A stretch of DNA of 64,000 nucleotides from Serratia nevei (GCF_037948395.1 NZ_CP149940.1:1984001-2048000); one strand, 5' to 3'; counted from the first letter of the stretch, positions 38,013 through 47,288 are shown. Notes: generated by a model not told the origin, from the letters alone. A program made the numbers and translations.

Positions 38013-39068
38013 GTGAGCAAACGAAAAACAGCGCGGCCGCGCCAGCAGCCCGCCGCAGACACGCAGCTTGATCTGGCGACCGAGCTGCAAAAACTCCCTG
38101 GCCTGAGTACCTTCTCATTCGACGGCCCCTGGCCGGTCAGCTCGTCCTACGATTTGCTCGACTCGATGTACTGCGCTGACAACGGCCGTTACTACGACAC
38201 GCCGATCAGTTGGTACGGTCTGGCACGCCAGTTCGGCCACGCCAGCTGGCACCAGTCGGCGCTGATATTCAAGCGTAACGTGCTGGCCGGTTGTTTCATC
38301 CCGCACAAGCTGCTGACGCGCCAGGCGTTCTCGGCCTTCGCCATGGATTGGGTGGTGTTCGGCAATGCCTATCTGGAGCTGCGCCGCAACGTGTTAGGCG
38401 GGCCGCTGGCACTGCACCACACGCTGGCGAAGTACACCCGCCGCGGCTCTGACCTGGATACTTACTGGTTTATCCAGGCGGGGCTTGATGATTATCAGTT
38501 TCCTACCGGCGCCGTCTGCCATGTGATCAACCCGGACATTCACCAGGAGATCTACGGCATGCCGGAGTACTTCGCGGGCCTGCTGTCCGCGAACCTTTCG
38601 CACTCGGCCGACACGTTCCGCAAGCTGTACTACGACAACGGCAGCCATGCCGGTTGCATCGTCTACGTCAACAGTGCCATCGCCGATCAGGAGAGCCTCG
38701 ACAAGCTCAAGAAGACGCTGACCGACACGCGCCGCGGCGGGGCATTCAAAAACATCCTGCTGCACGCGCCTAACGGCGGTAAGGACTCGGTGCAGATCCT
38801 GCCGTTCAGCCAGATCTCAGCCAAGGATGAATTCCTGGGCGTCAAGTCCGCCACGCGTGACGATATCCTTGCCGCGCACCGCGTGCCGCCACAGCTGATG
38901 GGCGCCATGCCGGAAGGTAACGGCACCTTTGGCGACGTGGAGAAGGCGGCGCGGGTGTTCGCCATCAACGAGCTGACGCCCATCATGGAAGCCATGAAGC
39001 ACGTCAACGACTGGATGGGGGAGGAGGTGATCCGCTTTAACCCGTATGCACTGCTCGATGTAGAGTAA
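38013..39068 (+). CDS. Q: Portal protein Q (GTG start)
   Basis: gpQ is the P2 portal. The GTG at 38013 follows the P stop by one base and gives 351 residues (P2: 344), starting MSKRKTARPRQQPAADTQLD. The conserved segments VFGNAYLELRRNVLGG, GMPEYFAGLLSANLSHSADT and HRVPPQLMGAMPEGNGTFGD identify the family. It is the last structural gene before the cos region. Confidence 0.96.
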   Translation: MSKRKTARPRQQPAADTQLDLATELQKLPGLSTFSFDGPWPVSSSYDLLDSMYCADNGRYYDTPISWYGLARQFGHASWHQSALIFKRNVLAGCFIPHKLLTRQAFSAFAMDWVVFGNAYLELRRNVLGGPLALHHTLAKYTRRGSDLDTYWFIQAGLDDYQFPTGAVCHVINPDIHQEIYGMPEYFAGLLSANLSHSADTFRKLYYDNGSHAGCIVYVNSAIADQESLDKLKKTLTDTRRGGAFKNILLHAPNGGKDSVQILPFSQISAKDEFLGVKSATRDDILAAHRVPPQLMGAMPEGNGTFGDVEKAARVFAINELTPIMEAMKHVNDWMGEEVIRFNPYALLDVE

Positions 39069-39298
39069 CCCCGGCGCTGCAGCAAGGCCGCCGCTGTCTA
39101 TGGCGGCCATCCCCCGACAAGTAGCCCCATCACGCGCCACGCCCATCACTTCGAACTGCTCCCCACCGCCAGCCGCGCTATGCGGGCCGCTGGCGCGTTA
39201 ACGCCTGTTCATCACCTCAATAGCACCATGACGGCGAGAGCCTCACAGTGGCCCATTCAGGCAACACACGCCCCCCTTCCCATACCCCAAAGCGCGCG

Positions 39299-39317
39299 CT
39301 TGCTCCCCCGCCTCGCC
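39299..39317 (-). other. Probable cos cleavage site (P2-type cohesive end)
   Basis: Read on the minus strand from 39317, the sequence is GGCGAGGCGGGGGAGCAAG. As I recall it, the 19-base P2 cohesive end starts with the same 12 bases (GGCGAGGCGGGG). The position, between the portal gene Q and the accessory locus next to gene A, is exactly where cos lies in P2. Confidence 0.7.
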
Positions 39318-39361
39318 TGCGCGCCTCACACCCTCTTTTTTGTGCAAGATCCAAAGTAGAT

Positions 39362-39391
39362 CGAACCCGCGCCAGCACTGGCGCAGGTTCG
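39362..39391. repeat. Inverted repeat in cos region
   Basis: CGAACC/GGTTCG outer arms and GCGCCAG/CTGGCGC inner arms form a nearly perfect hairpin of about 14 bp with a two-base loop. No T run follows, so it is not an obvious terminator. It may be a terminase-binding or transcription-ending structure. Confidence 0.5.
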
Positions 39392-39410
39392 CAATGGGGG
39401 AGATCGAATT

Positions 39411-39440
39411 ATTGTGCAAAATTGTGCAGAACTGTGCGGT
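39411..39440 (+). repeat. Three tandem 10-bp repeats near cos
   Basis: ATTGTGCAAA, ATTGTGCAGA and ACTGTGCGGT follow one another without spacing, and a fourth related copy (TTGTGCAAGA) lies at 39340-39349. The 10-base period puts each copy on the same face of the helix. A role as terminase or regulator binding sites is inferred. Confidence 0.6.
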
Positions 39441-39563
39441 CAGTATTAGTTTTTTATTTCATATATTTCTGTGAAGTACTATTTTAAGCCATGAGTGTTC
39501 AGACGCACCATTATATACACATACAAAGTATAAGGGTGCTAATAATTATATAGTGAGGGGTTC

Positions 39564-41276
39564 ATGCGTATTGAGTCATTGAAATTGATAGGTTTTAGAA
39601 ACTATTCAAATGCGTTAGTTAACTTTGCGGCTAATACGCTTGTGATTGGTTCAAATGATATAGGTAAAACCAATATGATTCATGCATTAAGAATTCTATT
39701 GGATAAAAGCTTGTCTGAGTTAGATATAGAACCTAAAGAAATGGACTTCCATATTGATAAGAATGGAGGACAATCTAATGAAATTGAAATAATGATAACA
39801 TTTTGCGAGGTCAATGAAGATGCAATTGTTTCATTATTAAAAGGACATATAAGTGATGAGGGTAAAACAGTAATTCATTACAAGGCAATTCGTGATGACC
39901 TGACCTTTGAGATATCAATAGGTCAATCGGCTGATGATTTGGAGGTGATTAATAGTAGGTATTACCTGAAACATATAAACATGAAATATATTCATTCACA
40001 ACGTGACCTTGAAAAGTTCATTCAGAGGGAGAAAAAATATTTATTGAAGATATCTAATGAAAATCTTGAGGAAAAAGAACGACTGGAGGACCAAAGAAGA
40101 GTAGCGATTATATCTAGAATGCTGAGTAGGGTTAATAGAAGTGTTGGGCAATTAAATTATGTTTCTGAGGCGACTAAGAATGTAAACTTAGAATTAAGCA
40201 AGCTAGCTCATCATAATGTTGGGTATTCAGTCCATCTCGGAGCTGGGGCAATACAAGTTAATTCCTTTATTGATAAACTAGATTTAGGGGCGAATTCTAA
40301 TGGCGGTGAGGTAATGCTGGGAGGGGATGGGCGCAATAATCAAATCCTACTAGCCTTGTGGAAAGCCAAAAGTATCCAAGAACATGATATAGATAATGAG
40401 GTTGTTATTTATTGTGTTGAGGAGCCTGAAGCACATTTACACCCTCATCAACAAAGAAAACTTGCTGACTATCTTTATAATGAGCTCCCTGGCCAATCTA
40501 TCATCACTACACATTCGCCACAAATAACATCGCAATATAAGCCGGACTCGATTATTAGATTGTTAAATGATGATGGTGCGACGAGGGCCGCTAGCCAAGG
40601 ATGCTCTGATTGTATTTCAGATGCATGGGATGCAATGGGGTATAGGATGAGTATTCTACCTTCAGAAGCGTTCTTTTCAAGTGCTGTTTTACTTGTGGAA
40701 GGACCATCTGAAAGAATGTTTTATACACAAATAGCTAAAGACTTTGATATAGAGTTAGACCACTTAAACATATCAATACTTTCTGTTGATGGCGTGCAAT
40801 TTGAAGTGTATAAAAAGATTCTTGACGCAATGGAAATACCATGGGTTATGCGCACTGATAATGATGTTTCGAAAATTACTGTAGGTGGGGAGTCATACTC
40901 TAACTTTGCTGGTATTAATAGGTGTTATAAAATAGCGGGGGAGGAACTATTAGAGCATGGTAGAGCAGGGTTATGTGCAAGTGATACTGTCGAAAATGGC
41001 CTTTGGAATGAAGCGTCTCAAAAATTAAATATTAAAGGTATTTTCCTTTCAAAGGTGGATCTTGAAAGTGACTTGGCGGATGAGTTGCCTGACTTAGTCT
41101 GTGAGTACAGTGGCAGAGGCACAGATCTTTCCTCTGCAATAAAATATCTACAAGATAAGAAGGCAATCAGGATGAGGGAGTTTTTAAACCTCACACAAGG
41201 TAGGAGACAGCGGCTAAACGACGGTGAGTTAATTAAACCAATCTTGAAATGCAGACAATTTGTCACTGGAGTTTAA
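39564..41276 (+). CDS. gajA: Gabija protein GajA: OLD-family ATPase/TOPRIM nuclease
   Basis: GajA is the nuclease subunit of the Gabija anti-phage system; family work shows a nucleotide-sensing ATPase domain and a TOPRIM DNA-nicking domain. The 570-residue protein starts MRIESLKLIGFRNYSNALVN. Walker A is GSNDIGKTN (about residue 31), the ABC-type signature region is GGDGRNNQILLALWKA, Walker B is VIYCVEEPEAHLHPHQ and the switch is THSPQI. The TOPRIM segment starts LLVEGPSERMFY (catalytic Glu) and continues to MRTDNDVSK (acidic cluster). The coding DNA is visibly A+T-rich compared with the phage genes. It is 3 bases before gajB. Confidence 0.88.
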   Translation: MRIESLKLIGFRNYSNALVNFAANTLVIGSNDIGKTNMIHALRILLDKSLSELDIEPKEMDFHIDKNGGQSNEIEIMITFCEVNEDAIVSLLKGHISDEGKTVIHYKAIRDDLTFEISIGQSADDLEVINSRYYLKHINMKYIHSQRDLEKFIQREKKYLLKISNENLEEKERLEDQRRVAIISRMLSRVNRSVGQLNYVSEATKNVNLELSKLAHHNVGYSVHLGAGAIQVNSFIDKLDLGANSNGGEVMLGGDGRNNQILLALWKAKSIQEHDIDNEVVIYCVEEPEAHLHPHQQRKLADYLYNELPGQSIITTHSPQITSQYKPDSIIRLLNDDGATRAASQGCSDCISDAWDAMGYRMSILPSEAFFSSAVLLVEGPSERMFYTQIAKDFDIELDHLNISILSVDGVQFEVYKKILDAMEIPWVMRTDNDVSKITVGGESYSNFAGINRCYKIAGEELLEHGRAGLCASDTVENGLWNEASQKLNIKGIFLSKVDLESDLADELPDLVCEYSGRGTDLSSAIKYLQDKKAIRMREFLNLTQGRRQRLNDGELIKPILKCRQFVTGV

Positions 41277-41279
41277 CCT

Positions 41280-42914
41280 ATGGACTTAAAATATACAGCA
41301 GAACAAGATGCGGCCATTAATTACAATGAAAGCATGGTTGTAACAGCGTGCCCTGGAAGTGGAAAAACGACTGTCATTGTAGAGAAAATAAGACGCATAA
41401 TCCCTACACTTAGAGACTATCAGGGGGTTATTGCAATAACTTTTACAGTTAAAGCCAGTGATGAGTTGAAAAGTCGATGCAAAAAGAATGCATTCAACAC
41501 CAAACAAACCTTTTTTGGCACTATAGACAGTTTTTGTTTCAAAGAGATTATACATCCATTTATCTCGAGGGTTTGGGGTAAAAGTGATAAAGATATTCAG
41601 ACTGTATATAATGATGACCTAGAGGAAGAGGATAAGGATGCATATGCCGATATTACGTCAAGTGTACTAACTACAGAAGCGTTTACAGCTGATATTATCG
41701 ATCGGCTCAAGGCTTTATATAAAAAAGGATGGTTACTAATGAGTTCGGTTGGTGTGATAGCTAACCATATAATTGAAAATTCTGAATCTTGCCGAAAGTA
41801 TCTTTCTGTTAAGTATAAAGGAGTTTTTGTTGATGAGTACCAAGACTCTTCGGAGCCACAGCACAAATTGTTTTTAAAGTTAGTTGACTTGGGAATGATT
41901 GGTACTGCTGTAGGCGATGAAGATCAATCTATCTATGAATTTCGTGGTGGTAACCCGGAATTTGTAGAGGATTTGAAAAAAGTAGGAAGCGGATTTGCAA
42001 GCTTTAACATGACCGTTAATCATAGATGTCATCCTTCTATAAGTAATTACGCTAGGAGACTTTTTGATGATAAGTGTGCATTAATTCAGACTGATGAAAT
42101 CATGGTGCGTCGTTATAACATCAAGGGGAATCAAACTGATGTAGCAAAGCAAATATCTAAGTGGATACCAAATGCGAAAGAAAAGTTTGATATAAAAAAC
42201 AATATTGATATCGCTATTTTAGTCAGGAATAACACCTCGTTAGGATATGTTTCTCAAGGGTTGCAAGTTCCACATAGAGTATACGAAGACAATCCATTGG
42301 CAAGTTATAGTGATGTTTTTTCTAAGTTATTTACTGGGTTGTTACATTACAGGTATAATGAGAAAATTACTTCGCAGGAGATTATTTCAGACTATATTAA
42401 ATCATATTTTAGTGAGAGGAAATGCAGAGATTTTCGACGTGTAATAAAGCAGGTTAGGCGTGCACGTGCGTCTGATGAGGATTTAATAAATTCCATGCAA
42501 AGCGTGTCTTGTAGTGTTTATGGTGTACCTGCCCCCCAAAAGATTGTTCAGGCATTAAAAACAATACTATCTACACCATCAATAAAGAAACAGTTTGAAA
42601 TCAAAGACGAAAATGAAATTCAGGTTATGACTTTACATAAAGCAAAAGGATTAGAGTTTGATCTAGTGTTTCATTTAGATCTATATGAGTGGGTATTCCC
42701 TTGGCGTAAACCCACTGATAATTTTGATGACCCTCCTTTGTATCCATCCTGGAAGCAGGAATTAGATTTACATTATGTCGGCATAACAAGAGCAAAAAAA
42801 TTGTGTGTATTGATGACATCAACTTCACGAATAAAAGATGGGGGGCTTAAAAAGGGGCAGCCATCTAGATTTTTTGAATTACCAGGGTTAAAAGGCCTTT
42901 ACTTGGCTAAGTAA
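41280..42914 (+). CDS. gajB: Gabija protein GajB: UvrD/PcrA-like helicase
   Basis: GajB is the superfamily 1 helicase partner of GajA. The 544-residue protein starts MDLKYTAEQDAAINYNESMV. Helicase motifs appear in order: Q-motif AEQDAAI, Walker A ACPGSGKTT (about residue 23), Ia ITFTVKASDEL, Walker B VFVDEYQDSS, III VGDEDQSIYEFRGG, V MTLHKAKGLEFD and VI YVGITRAKKL. The gene shares the A+T-rich composition of gajA and is translated as a coupled pair with it. Both genes sit in the position that holds tin and old in P2. Confidence 0.88.
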   Translation: MDLKYTAEQDAAINYNESMVVTACPGSGKTTVIVEKIRRIIPTLRDYQGVIAITFTVKASDELKSRCKKNAFNTKQTFFGTIDSFCFKEIIHPFISRVWGKSDKDIQTVYNDDLEEEDKDAYADITSSVLTTEAFTADIIDRLKALYKKGWLLMSSVGVIANHIIENSESCRKYLSVKYKGVFVDEYQDSSEPQHKLFLKLVDLGMIGTAVGDEDQSIYEFRGGNPEFVEDLKKVGSGFASFNMTVNHRCHPSISNYARRLFDDKCALIQTDEIMVRRYNIKGNQTDVAKQISKWIPNAKEKFDIKNNIDIAILVRNNTSLGYVSQGLQVPHRVYEDNPLASYSDVFSKLFTGLLHYRYNEKITSQEIISDYIKSYFSERKCRDFRRVIKQVRRARASDEDLINSMQSVSCSVYGVPAPQKIVQALKTILSTPSIKKQFEIKDENEIQVMTLHKAKGLEFDLVFHLDLYEWVFPWRKPTDNFDDPPLYPSWKQELDLHYVGITRAKKLCVLMTSTSRIKDGGLKKGQPSRFFELPGLKGLYLAK

Positions 42915-42920
42915 GAAGAT

Positions 42921-42956
42921 AAAACGATCATTAATTTTAGTGATCGTTTATTTTTC
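42921..42956. terminator. Bidirectional terminator between gajB and A
   Basis: The stem AAACGATCA/TGATCGTTT with flanking A and T runs (ATTTTTC on the right) overlaps the last codons of gene A. It separates the converging gajB and A transcripts. Confidence 0.82.
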
Positions 42957-45327
42957 TAGCCCTAAACTGTGTTTGATGTTTTTTCAGTTTAAACACCCGG
43001 CTCATGATAGCGCTGCACTTCTCTGCATAACTCGCCGGCGCTTTACGGATTACTCCATCGGTGCCAGCCCTCCAACGTTTGCCGTTCAGCGATAGCTCAT
43101 CACCGCCGGCCAACTTCTCCGCCTCTAGTTCGGTAAGCTCCAGGCCTATCGATGCTGCATAATCGGTTATCTCTGCGACGTTCAGCGCCAGTTTTCCAAC
43201 AGGCTGACGTGCCGCAGGCTGCTTACTTTGCGTTTCTTTCACTTCTGCTATCAGGTATTCGTTGAAGACCCGCCGTTCCCGGCGCGTCATCCCCTCAAAA
43301 TCGCCTCCAGGCGGCCAGCTAGCACAGCCATTTGCATCCATATCAGGGGGCAACAAGCCGGGGTTACTGCTCTCTCTGTCTTCCTCCTGCTGCGTTCCGC
43401 GTACAGTTATTGACAGAACTCCGAGGGGCGGCGCTGCCGCCTGAAGGTCAACGGCCAAACCCGGATCGGCGCTGGTTGGGACTATCTTGTAGGTTTTCAG
43501 GCGGGTGTAAATCATCGGCTGCGTCCTGGCGAACGGCGAGTAAACGCCAGCGATCTTGCTGATGTCGTCGCCGTAATCGTTGCCGTTCTCGGTGATGTCG
43601 TAGCCGATGCGCACGCGGATGTGACGACGCTCGACTAACGGGCCGCCCTGAGCGTCGGTATATCCGGCCCAGTCGCCGGCATCTGCCGCGATGTGCGCGG
43701 GCGAGATCTCCGGGTGCAGGAACAGGTCGCGATCGCGCAGCCGGCGCAGCTCGCGGTATACCGTGACCGGGGCGCCGCCAATTTGCTGAAACTGACGAAT
43801 ACGCCAGCGCGACGCCCAGGCGTTTACGCGCTTGGCGATATCTTTCAGCGGTTCGCCTGTGTCGTGATCCAGCTCGTCGTCCAGGGCGTACCCGTCGATA
43901 TTTTTGGAAATGTATTTTGCGATGTAGCCAGTGGCAGAGCCGAATTGCTCATCCATCGGCGTAACGCTGAAACGGTATTCCGCTGCGCCTGGCTCATCGC
44001 CATCAACCTGCAGCGCATAGCGCCGAAAGATGTCGCGCGCCTGCTCGATGTGTTCCGGCTTGAGGAACAGCAGCAAATGCCAGTGTGGGGTTTCGTCGTG
44101 GTGCGGCTCGGTGACGCGGAACCCGAACACGCGAATGCCGGCGCGTTTCCACGATGCCCGTACCTTTGACCAGACCTTGCACAGGTAGCGCTGGGTTTCG
44201 CGCGGGCTGGCGCCGCGGTATTTGTTATTGCGGCGCCCAGTCTTGCTTTGCATCGCGTGGTACTTTGACGGCGCCGTCAGGGTGTAAAACTCGCCAGCCA
44301 GATCGCGGGCCTTCGCCAAATCTTCAAAGCCGCGCATGCGGTTCATTAGCTCAGCGCGGCGTACTGCCGGATTGGCGACGCTCCCGTCCACCTTATCGAC
44401 CAAAGAAATCCGTTCGCCGGTGTCCACGTCTTCGAGTTCCCGCGACTTCAAAAACTCGCGGTTGGCTTTCTTCTGGGCGTGCCATTCTTTCAGGCATGGA
44501 TCGCTGCAGTAGGGTGTTGCCTTATCGCTGACATAGCCGGCGGCGATCATGAGGTGTTCGCGCCACTGGTCATGGAGGCGGCGCAAACGGCGCAACCACC
44601 ATGCCGGTGATTCGAGGCGCGCGACGGCGCGCGTTGCATCTTCCGCGCTCAATTGCCCGCTGCAATATTGCTGCCATCCCGGAGCAAACATATTCAGATG
44701 CTGGGTTAAGTAGCCGATGCGGCCATAGGCATAGATCACCGCAAAGGCCAGATCGTCAGCGGTGGCGGCCCAGTAATCGCAGAGGCGGACAAACTCGCCT
44801 GTCATGCAGTCGGCCAGCCTGTGCGCCAGGCGCTTGAGGTCTTTTTTCCCGCTGTACGGGATGCGGAAGAAATCATCGCGAAAGGCGATCAGCGCCGGCG
44901 GCACCTGGCCGATCTGGTACTGTTCGTTTACCGCATCGATGCGTGGCAAGACGTGGCGCTCAAAGGTATTGATCAGCCAGCCGTTAGCGGCCTTCATTCC
45001 TTTGCTTTGTTCGATGTTGCTCAGGCGCTGCGTGTAATAACGGCGGATATATTGGGGAAGGGCGGTCAGTCGCCGGCGAAGGCGACGCGCTGCGGGATCG
45101 GCAACTCGGGACTGGCCGGCGATATCAAACAGAGGGACGCGTACCGGCTCGCCTGCGTGATTGGTGGCACCGAATAACTGGATCGATGCAGGCTCGTCGG
45201 CACGTTCGGTGACGATGGCGTTGCGCTTGGCGTTCCAGGAATACGCGTATTCAAAAGCAACCGCGCCGCTGCCCGGATAGGGTAGCGGCGGGGAAGGTTG
45301 ACGCCGTCCGAGTGGTGCTTCACTCAC
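42937..45327 (-). CDS. A: Replication initiation protein A (HUH endonuclease, GTG start)
   Basis: gpA nicks its own coding region to start rolling-circle replication of P2. The GTG at 45327 overlaps the Dcm stop and gives 796 residues, starting MSEAPLGRRQPSPPLPYPGS (P2: 761). The metal-binding HUH motif is TPHWHLLLFL (about residue 415). The two catalytic tyrosines lie in TGYIAKYISKNIDG, four residues apart as in P2. The origin should lie within this gene. It is the last gene of the minus-strand early operon. Confidence 0.94.
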   Translation of the reverse strand: MSEAPLGRRQPSPPLPYPGSGAVAFEYAYSWNAKRNAIVTERADEPASIQLFGATNHAGEPVRVPLFDIAGQSRVADPAARRLRRRLTALPQYIRRYYTQRLSNIEQSKGMKAANGWLINTFERHVLPRIDAVNEQYQIGQVPPALIAFRDDFFRIPYSGKKDLKRLAHRLADCMTGEFVRLCDYWAATADDLAFAVIYAYGRIGYLTQHLNMFAPGWQQYCSGQLSAEDATRAVARLESPAWWLRRLRRLHDQWREHLMIAAGYVSDKATPYCSDPCLKEWHAQKKANREFLKSRELEDVDTGERISLVDKVDGSVANPAVRRAELMNRMRGFEDLAKARDLAGEFYTLTAPSKYHAMQSKTGRRNNKYRGASPRETQRYLCKVWSKVRASWKRAGIRVFGFRVTEPHHDETPHWHLLLFLKPEHIEQARDIFRRYALQVDGDEPGAAEYRFSVTPMDEQFGSATGYIAKYISKNIDGYALDDELDHDTGEPLKDIAKRVNAWASRWRIRQFQQIGGAPVTVYRELRRLRDRDLFLHPEISPAHIAADAGDWAGYTDAQGGPLVERRHIRVRIGYDITENGNDYGDDISKIAGVYSPFARTQPMIYTRLKTYKIVPTSADPGLAVDLQAAAPPLGVLSITVRGTQQEEDRESSNPGLLPPDMDANGCASWPPGGDFEGMTRRERRVFNEYLIAEVKETQSKQPAARQPVGKLALNVAEITDYAASIGLELTELEAEKLAGGDELSLNGKRWRAGTDGVIRKAPASYAEKCSAIMSRVFKLKKHQTQFRARKINDH

Positions 45328-46241
45328 GCTTGTGCTTCCAGCGCAGTGATAATCTCACACATGGCTTTTGGTGGAACGGCGTTACCTCCCATGTGAACGC
45401 ACAGTTTGTGCGACGGCGGTTTGATGTAGTCCTCCGGGAACGTCATCGCCAGCATGTTTTCGTCGCGGGTCAAAATGCGCATGCGATCGCCGTCGACAAC
45501 CGCCCAGCGATCACGTGTGGTGATCGTGCCAATTGGACGGGAAAGAGAGCGGCCCGTCTTGGTGTTGCCGTAGTAGCTGAAAAGGAATCGATCGCCGAAT
45601 TGTGCGTGGCCATTTTTAACGCGCTCAAGCGTTGCAACTGCGCGCCCCGGCTTTTCAATCGGCTGCCATTTGCCGGCGTCGAAGTCGATAAATGTGCTGG
45701 CTGGCACATGCGGCATTTTTGGTAACTTCAGGAACAGCGGATTTTTGCTGCGGGTGCAGATAATGAACAATCGCACGCGGTTTTGAGGAACGCCGAGATC
45801 GGCACAATCCACGATATGCGGCGCGAGTGAATAGCCCAGCGCCTGCATTGCAGCTTCCCATGCAGGGTACAGCTCCCACTGGAGGAACTCCGGCACGTTT
45901 TCGATTATGATCTTCGGCATTCTGTGGTACTCGGCGGCAGATACCACCGCCCACGCAGTGGAGCGGCTGGCGTCATGCTGCGGGTTACCCGCCTTTTTGC
46001 CGCGCGCTTTGCTGTGACCCTGGCAGCATGGTGAGGCCATCATCAGATCGTGCTTAGGCATCAACGACCAGTCAGCCTGGTGCAAGTCTTGGCAAACGTG
46101 GATTGCGTCGGGATGATTCGCTTTATGGGCTTCGACAGCGGCGGGCCAGTGATTACCAGCCCATACCACTTCAGCACCTGCCATTTTTGCGCCGGTAGAG
46201 GAACCACCCAGACCAGCAAAGAGATCACTCGCCTTAATCAT
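45324..46241 (-). CDS. DNA cytosine-5 methyltransferase (Dcm-like)
   Basis: This 305-residue protein methylates cytosine C5 by family. It starts MIKASDLFAGLGGSSTGAKM (motif I). Motif IV is ASPCCQGHS, where the first Cys after Pro is the nucleophile and the usual PPCQ is changed to PCCQ. Motif VI is IIENVPEFL, VIII is VPQNRVRLFI and X is MGGNAVPP. Like many phage enzymes it has no restriction partner. Four-base overlaps join it to Dam and A. Confidence 0.9.
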   Translation of the reverse strand: MIKASDLFAGLGGSSTGAKMAGAEVVWAGNHWPAAVEAHKANHPDAIHVCQDLHQADWSLMPKHDLMMASPCCQGHSKARGKKAGNPQHDASRSTAWAVVSAAEYHRMPKIIIENVPEFLQWELYPAWEAAMQALGYSLAPHIVDCADLGVPQNRVRLFIICTRSKNPLFLKLPKMPHVPASTFIDFDAGKWQPIEKPGRAVATLERVKNGHAQFGDRFLFSYYGNTKTGRSLSRPIGTITTRDRWAVVDGDRMRILTRDENMLAMTFPEDYIKPPSHKLCVHMGGNAVPPKAMCEIITALEAQA

Positions 46242-47059
46242 GCTGATGCCCTCATGGTTGCGATGATCTCGCCAGCGTCTGCTCGGCTGGCAGCTTTGGC
46301 GCTGACAGAGCGGCGGGCGGTGATCGAGGTGATAGCGAAATCGGCGTACAGTGCTTTGGCTGCGTCCGTCTCGCTGTTTGAGGCCACGACGTGGCGGCCG
46401 CGTTTAGCGGCGATGCACAGCATGCGTGCCAGCTTTTGCTGCTGCTCGTTGGTAAAGCCGTCGGTGTGATAGTTGGTGAAGTTGGCGGTGGTGCTGGTTG
46501 GAATGTAAGGCGGATCGTAATAAATCACGTCGCCGGCCTGGGCCATCCTAATCGCTTCCGGGAAGGTACAGCACAGGAAAATCGCTTTCTTTGCCTGCGC
46601 CTTTTCCGCGAAGGCTCTGATCTCGTTCTCGGGGAAGTAAGGCGCTTTTCGATGACCGAACGGAGAATTGAACTCGCCGCGCAGGTTGTAGCGGCATACA
46701 CCGTTGAAGGTGTGGCGGTTCAGGTAGAGGAATTGCGCGGCGCGGTAGATGAAATTGCTGTCACAGTGCAGATTGAAGTCAGCACGCACGGCGTAATAAC
46801 CAGCCTGATCCGGATGTGCGTTGAACAGGTAACGCGCCTCGCGGATTAGCACTTCAGGATGGTTTTTGGCGACGTTGTGGAAGTTGATCAGATCGCTGTT
46901 GATATCGCACAGCAGATAACCGTCATAGTCGGTATTGAGGAATACCGCACCGGAGCCGACGAACGGCTCAACCAGCCGTTTCCCTTCCGGCAGATGCTGG
47001 CGCAGTGTGTCGATGATACGGGCTTTGCTGCCGAGCCATTTAAGGGCGGGCTTGTTCAT
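46238..47059 (-). CDS. DNA adenine-N6 methyltransferase (Dam-like)
   Basis: The 273-residue class alpha enzyme starts MNKPALKWLGSKARIIDTLR, giving the KWLGSK and later EPFVGSGAVFLN (SAM binding) motifs. DVIYYDPPYIPTS contains the catalytic DPPY. It probably methylates GATC by family. It is coupled to TraR upstream and Dcm downstream by ATGA overlaps. Phage-borne Dam may protect the genome or affect lysogeny. Confidence 0.92.
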   Translation of the reverse strand: MNKPALKWLGSKARIIDTLRQHLPEGKRLVEPFVGSGAVFLNTDYDGYLLCDINSDLINFHNVAKNHPEVLIREARYLFNAHPDQAGYYAVRADFNLHCDSNFIYRAAQFLYLNRHTFNGVCRYNLRGEFNSPFGHRKAPYFPENEIRAFAEKAQAKKAIFLCCTFPEAIRMAQAGDVIYYDPPYIPTSTTANFTNYHTDGFTNEQQQKLARMLCIAAKRGRHVVASNSETDAAKALYADFAITSITARRSVSAKAASRADAGEIIATMRASA

Positions 47060-47280
47060 GGGTTACCTCTGATATGTCGTGCTTTGGCTTCATGGATTTC
47101 CTGGCAGGTAACGCAGCGCGTTACGCCATGAACGAGAGCGCGGCGTGCTTCTGGTATCGGTGCATCGCAGGTTTCGCAAGTGAACGCAGAAGGCCCACAC
47201 GGCTGTGGACGAGCGCTAGCGATTTGAGACTCAAGAACCAGTTGATGCCGCTCCTGAGCTATATCGATTTGGTCAGCCAT
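47056..47280 (-). CDS. DksA/TraR-family zinc-finger protein
   Basis: The 74-residue protein starts MADQIDIAQERHQLVLESQI. The C4 zinc finger is visible: CETCDAPIPEARR and CVTCQEIHE. By family, TraR-type proteins bind in the RNA polymerase secondary channel and mimic DksA with ppGpp. It is standard in the early operon of P2-like phages. The start is the internal ATG at 47280; earlier codons overlap the upstream small gene. Confidence 0.9.
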   Translation of the reverse strand: MADQIDIAQERHQLVLESQIASARPQPCGPSAFTCETCDAPIPEARRALVHGVTRCVTCQEIHEAKARHIRGNP

Positions 47281-47288
47281 TGTTGTTC

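Larger units (their letters stand above)
39069..39563. other. cos region between portal gene and defence locus
   Basis: This 495-base stretch holds no convincing gene. It contains a P2-type cos sequence (39299-39317), a strong inverted repeat (39362-39391) and three tandem 10-base repeats (39411-39440), followed by an A+T-rich segment that is probably the promoter region of the Gabija genes. The composition switches from G+C-rich phage DNA to A+T-rich DNA at about 39440. Confidence 0.7.

Noticed and set aside
42625..42828. 67-residue minus-strand frame within gajB
   Set aside because: It lies opposite the conserved helicase motifs V and VI of GajB and has no ribosome-binding site.
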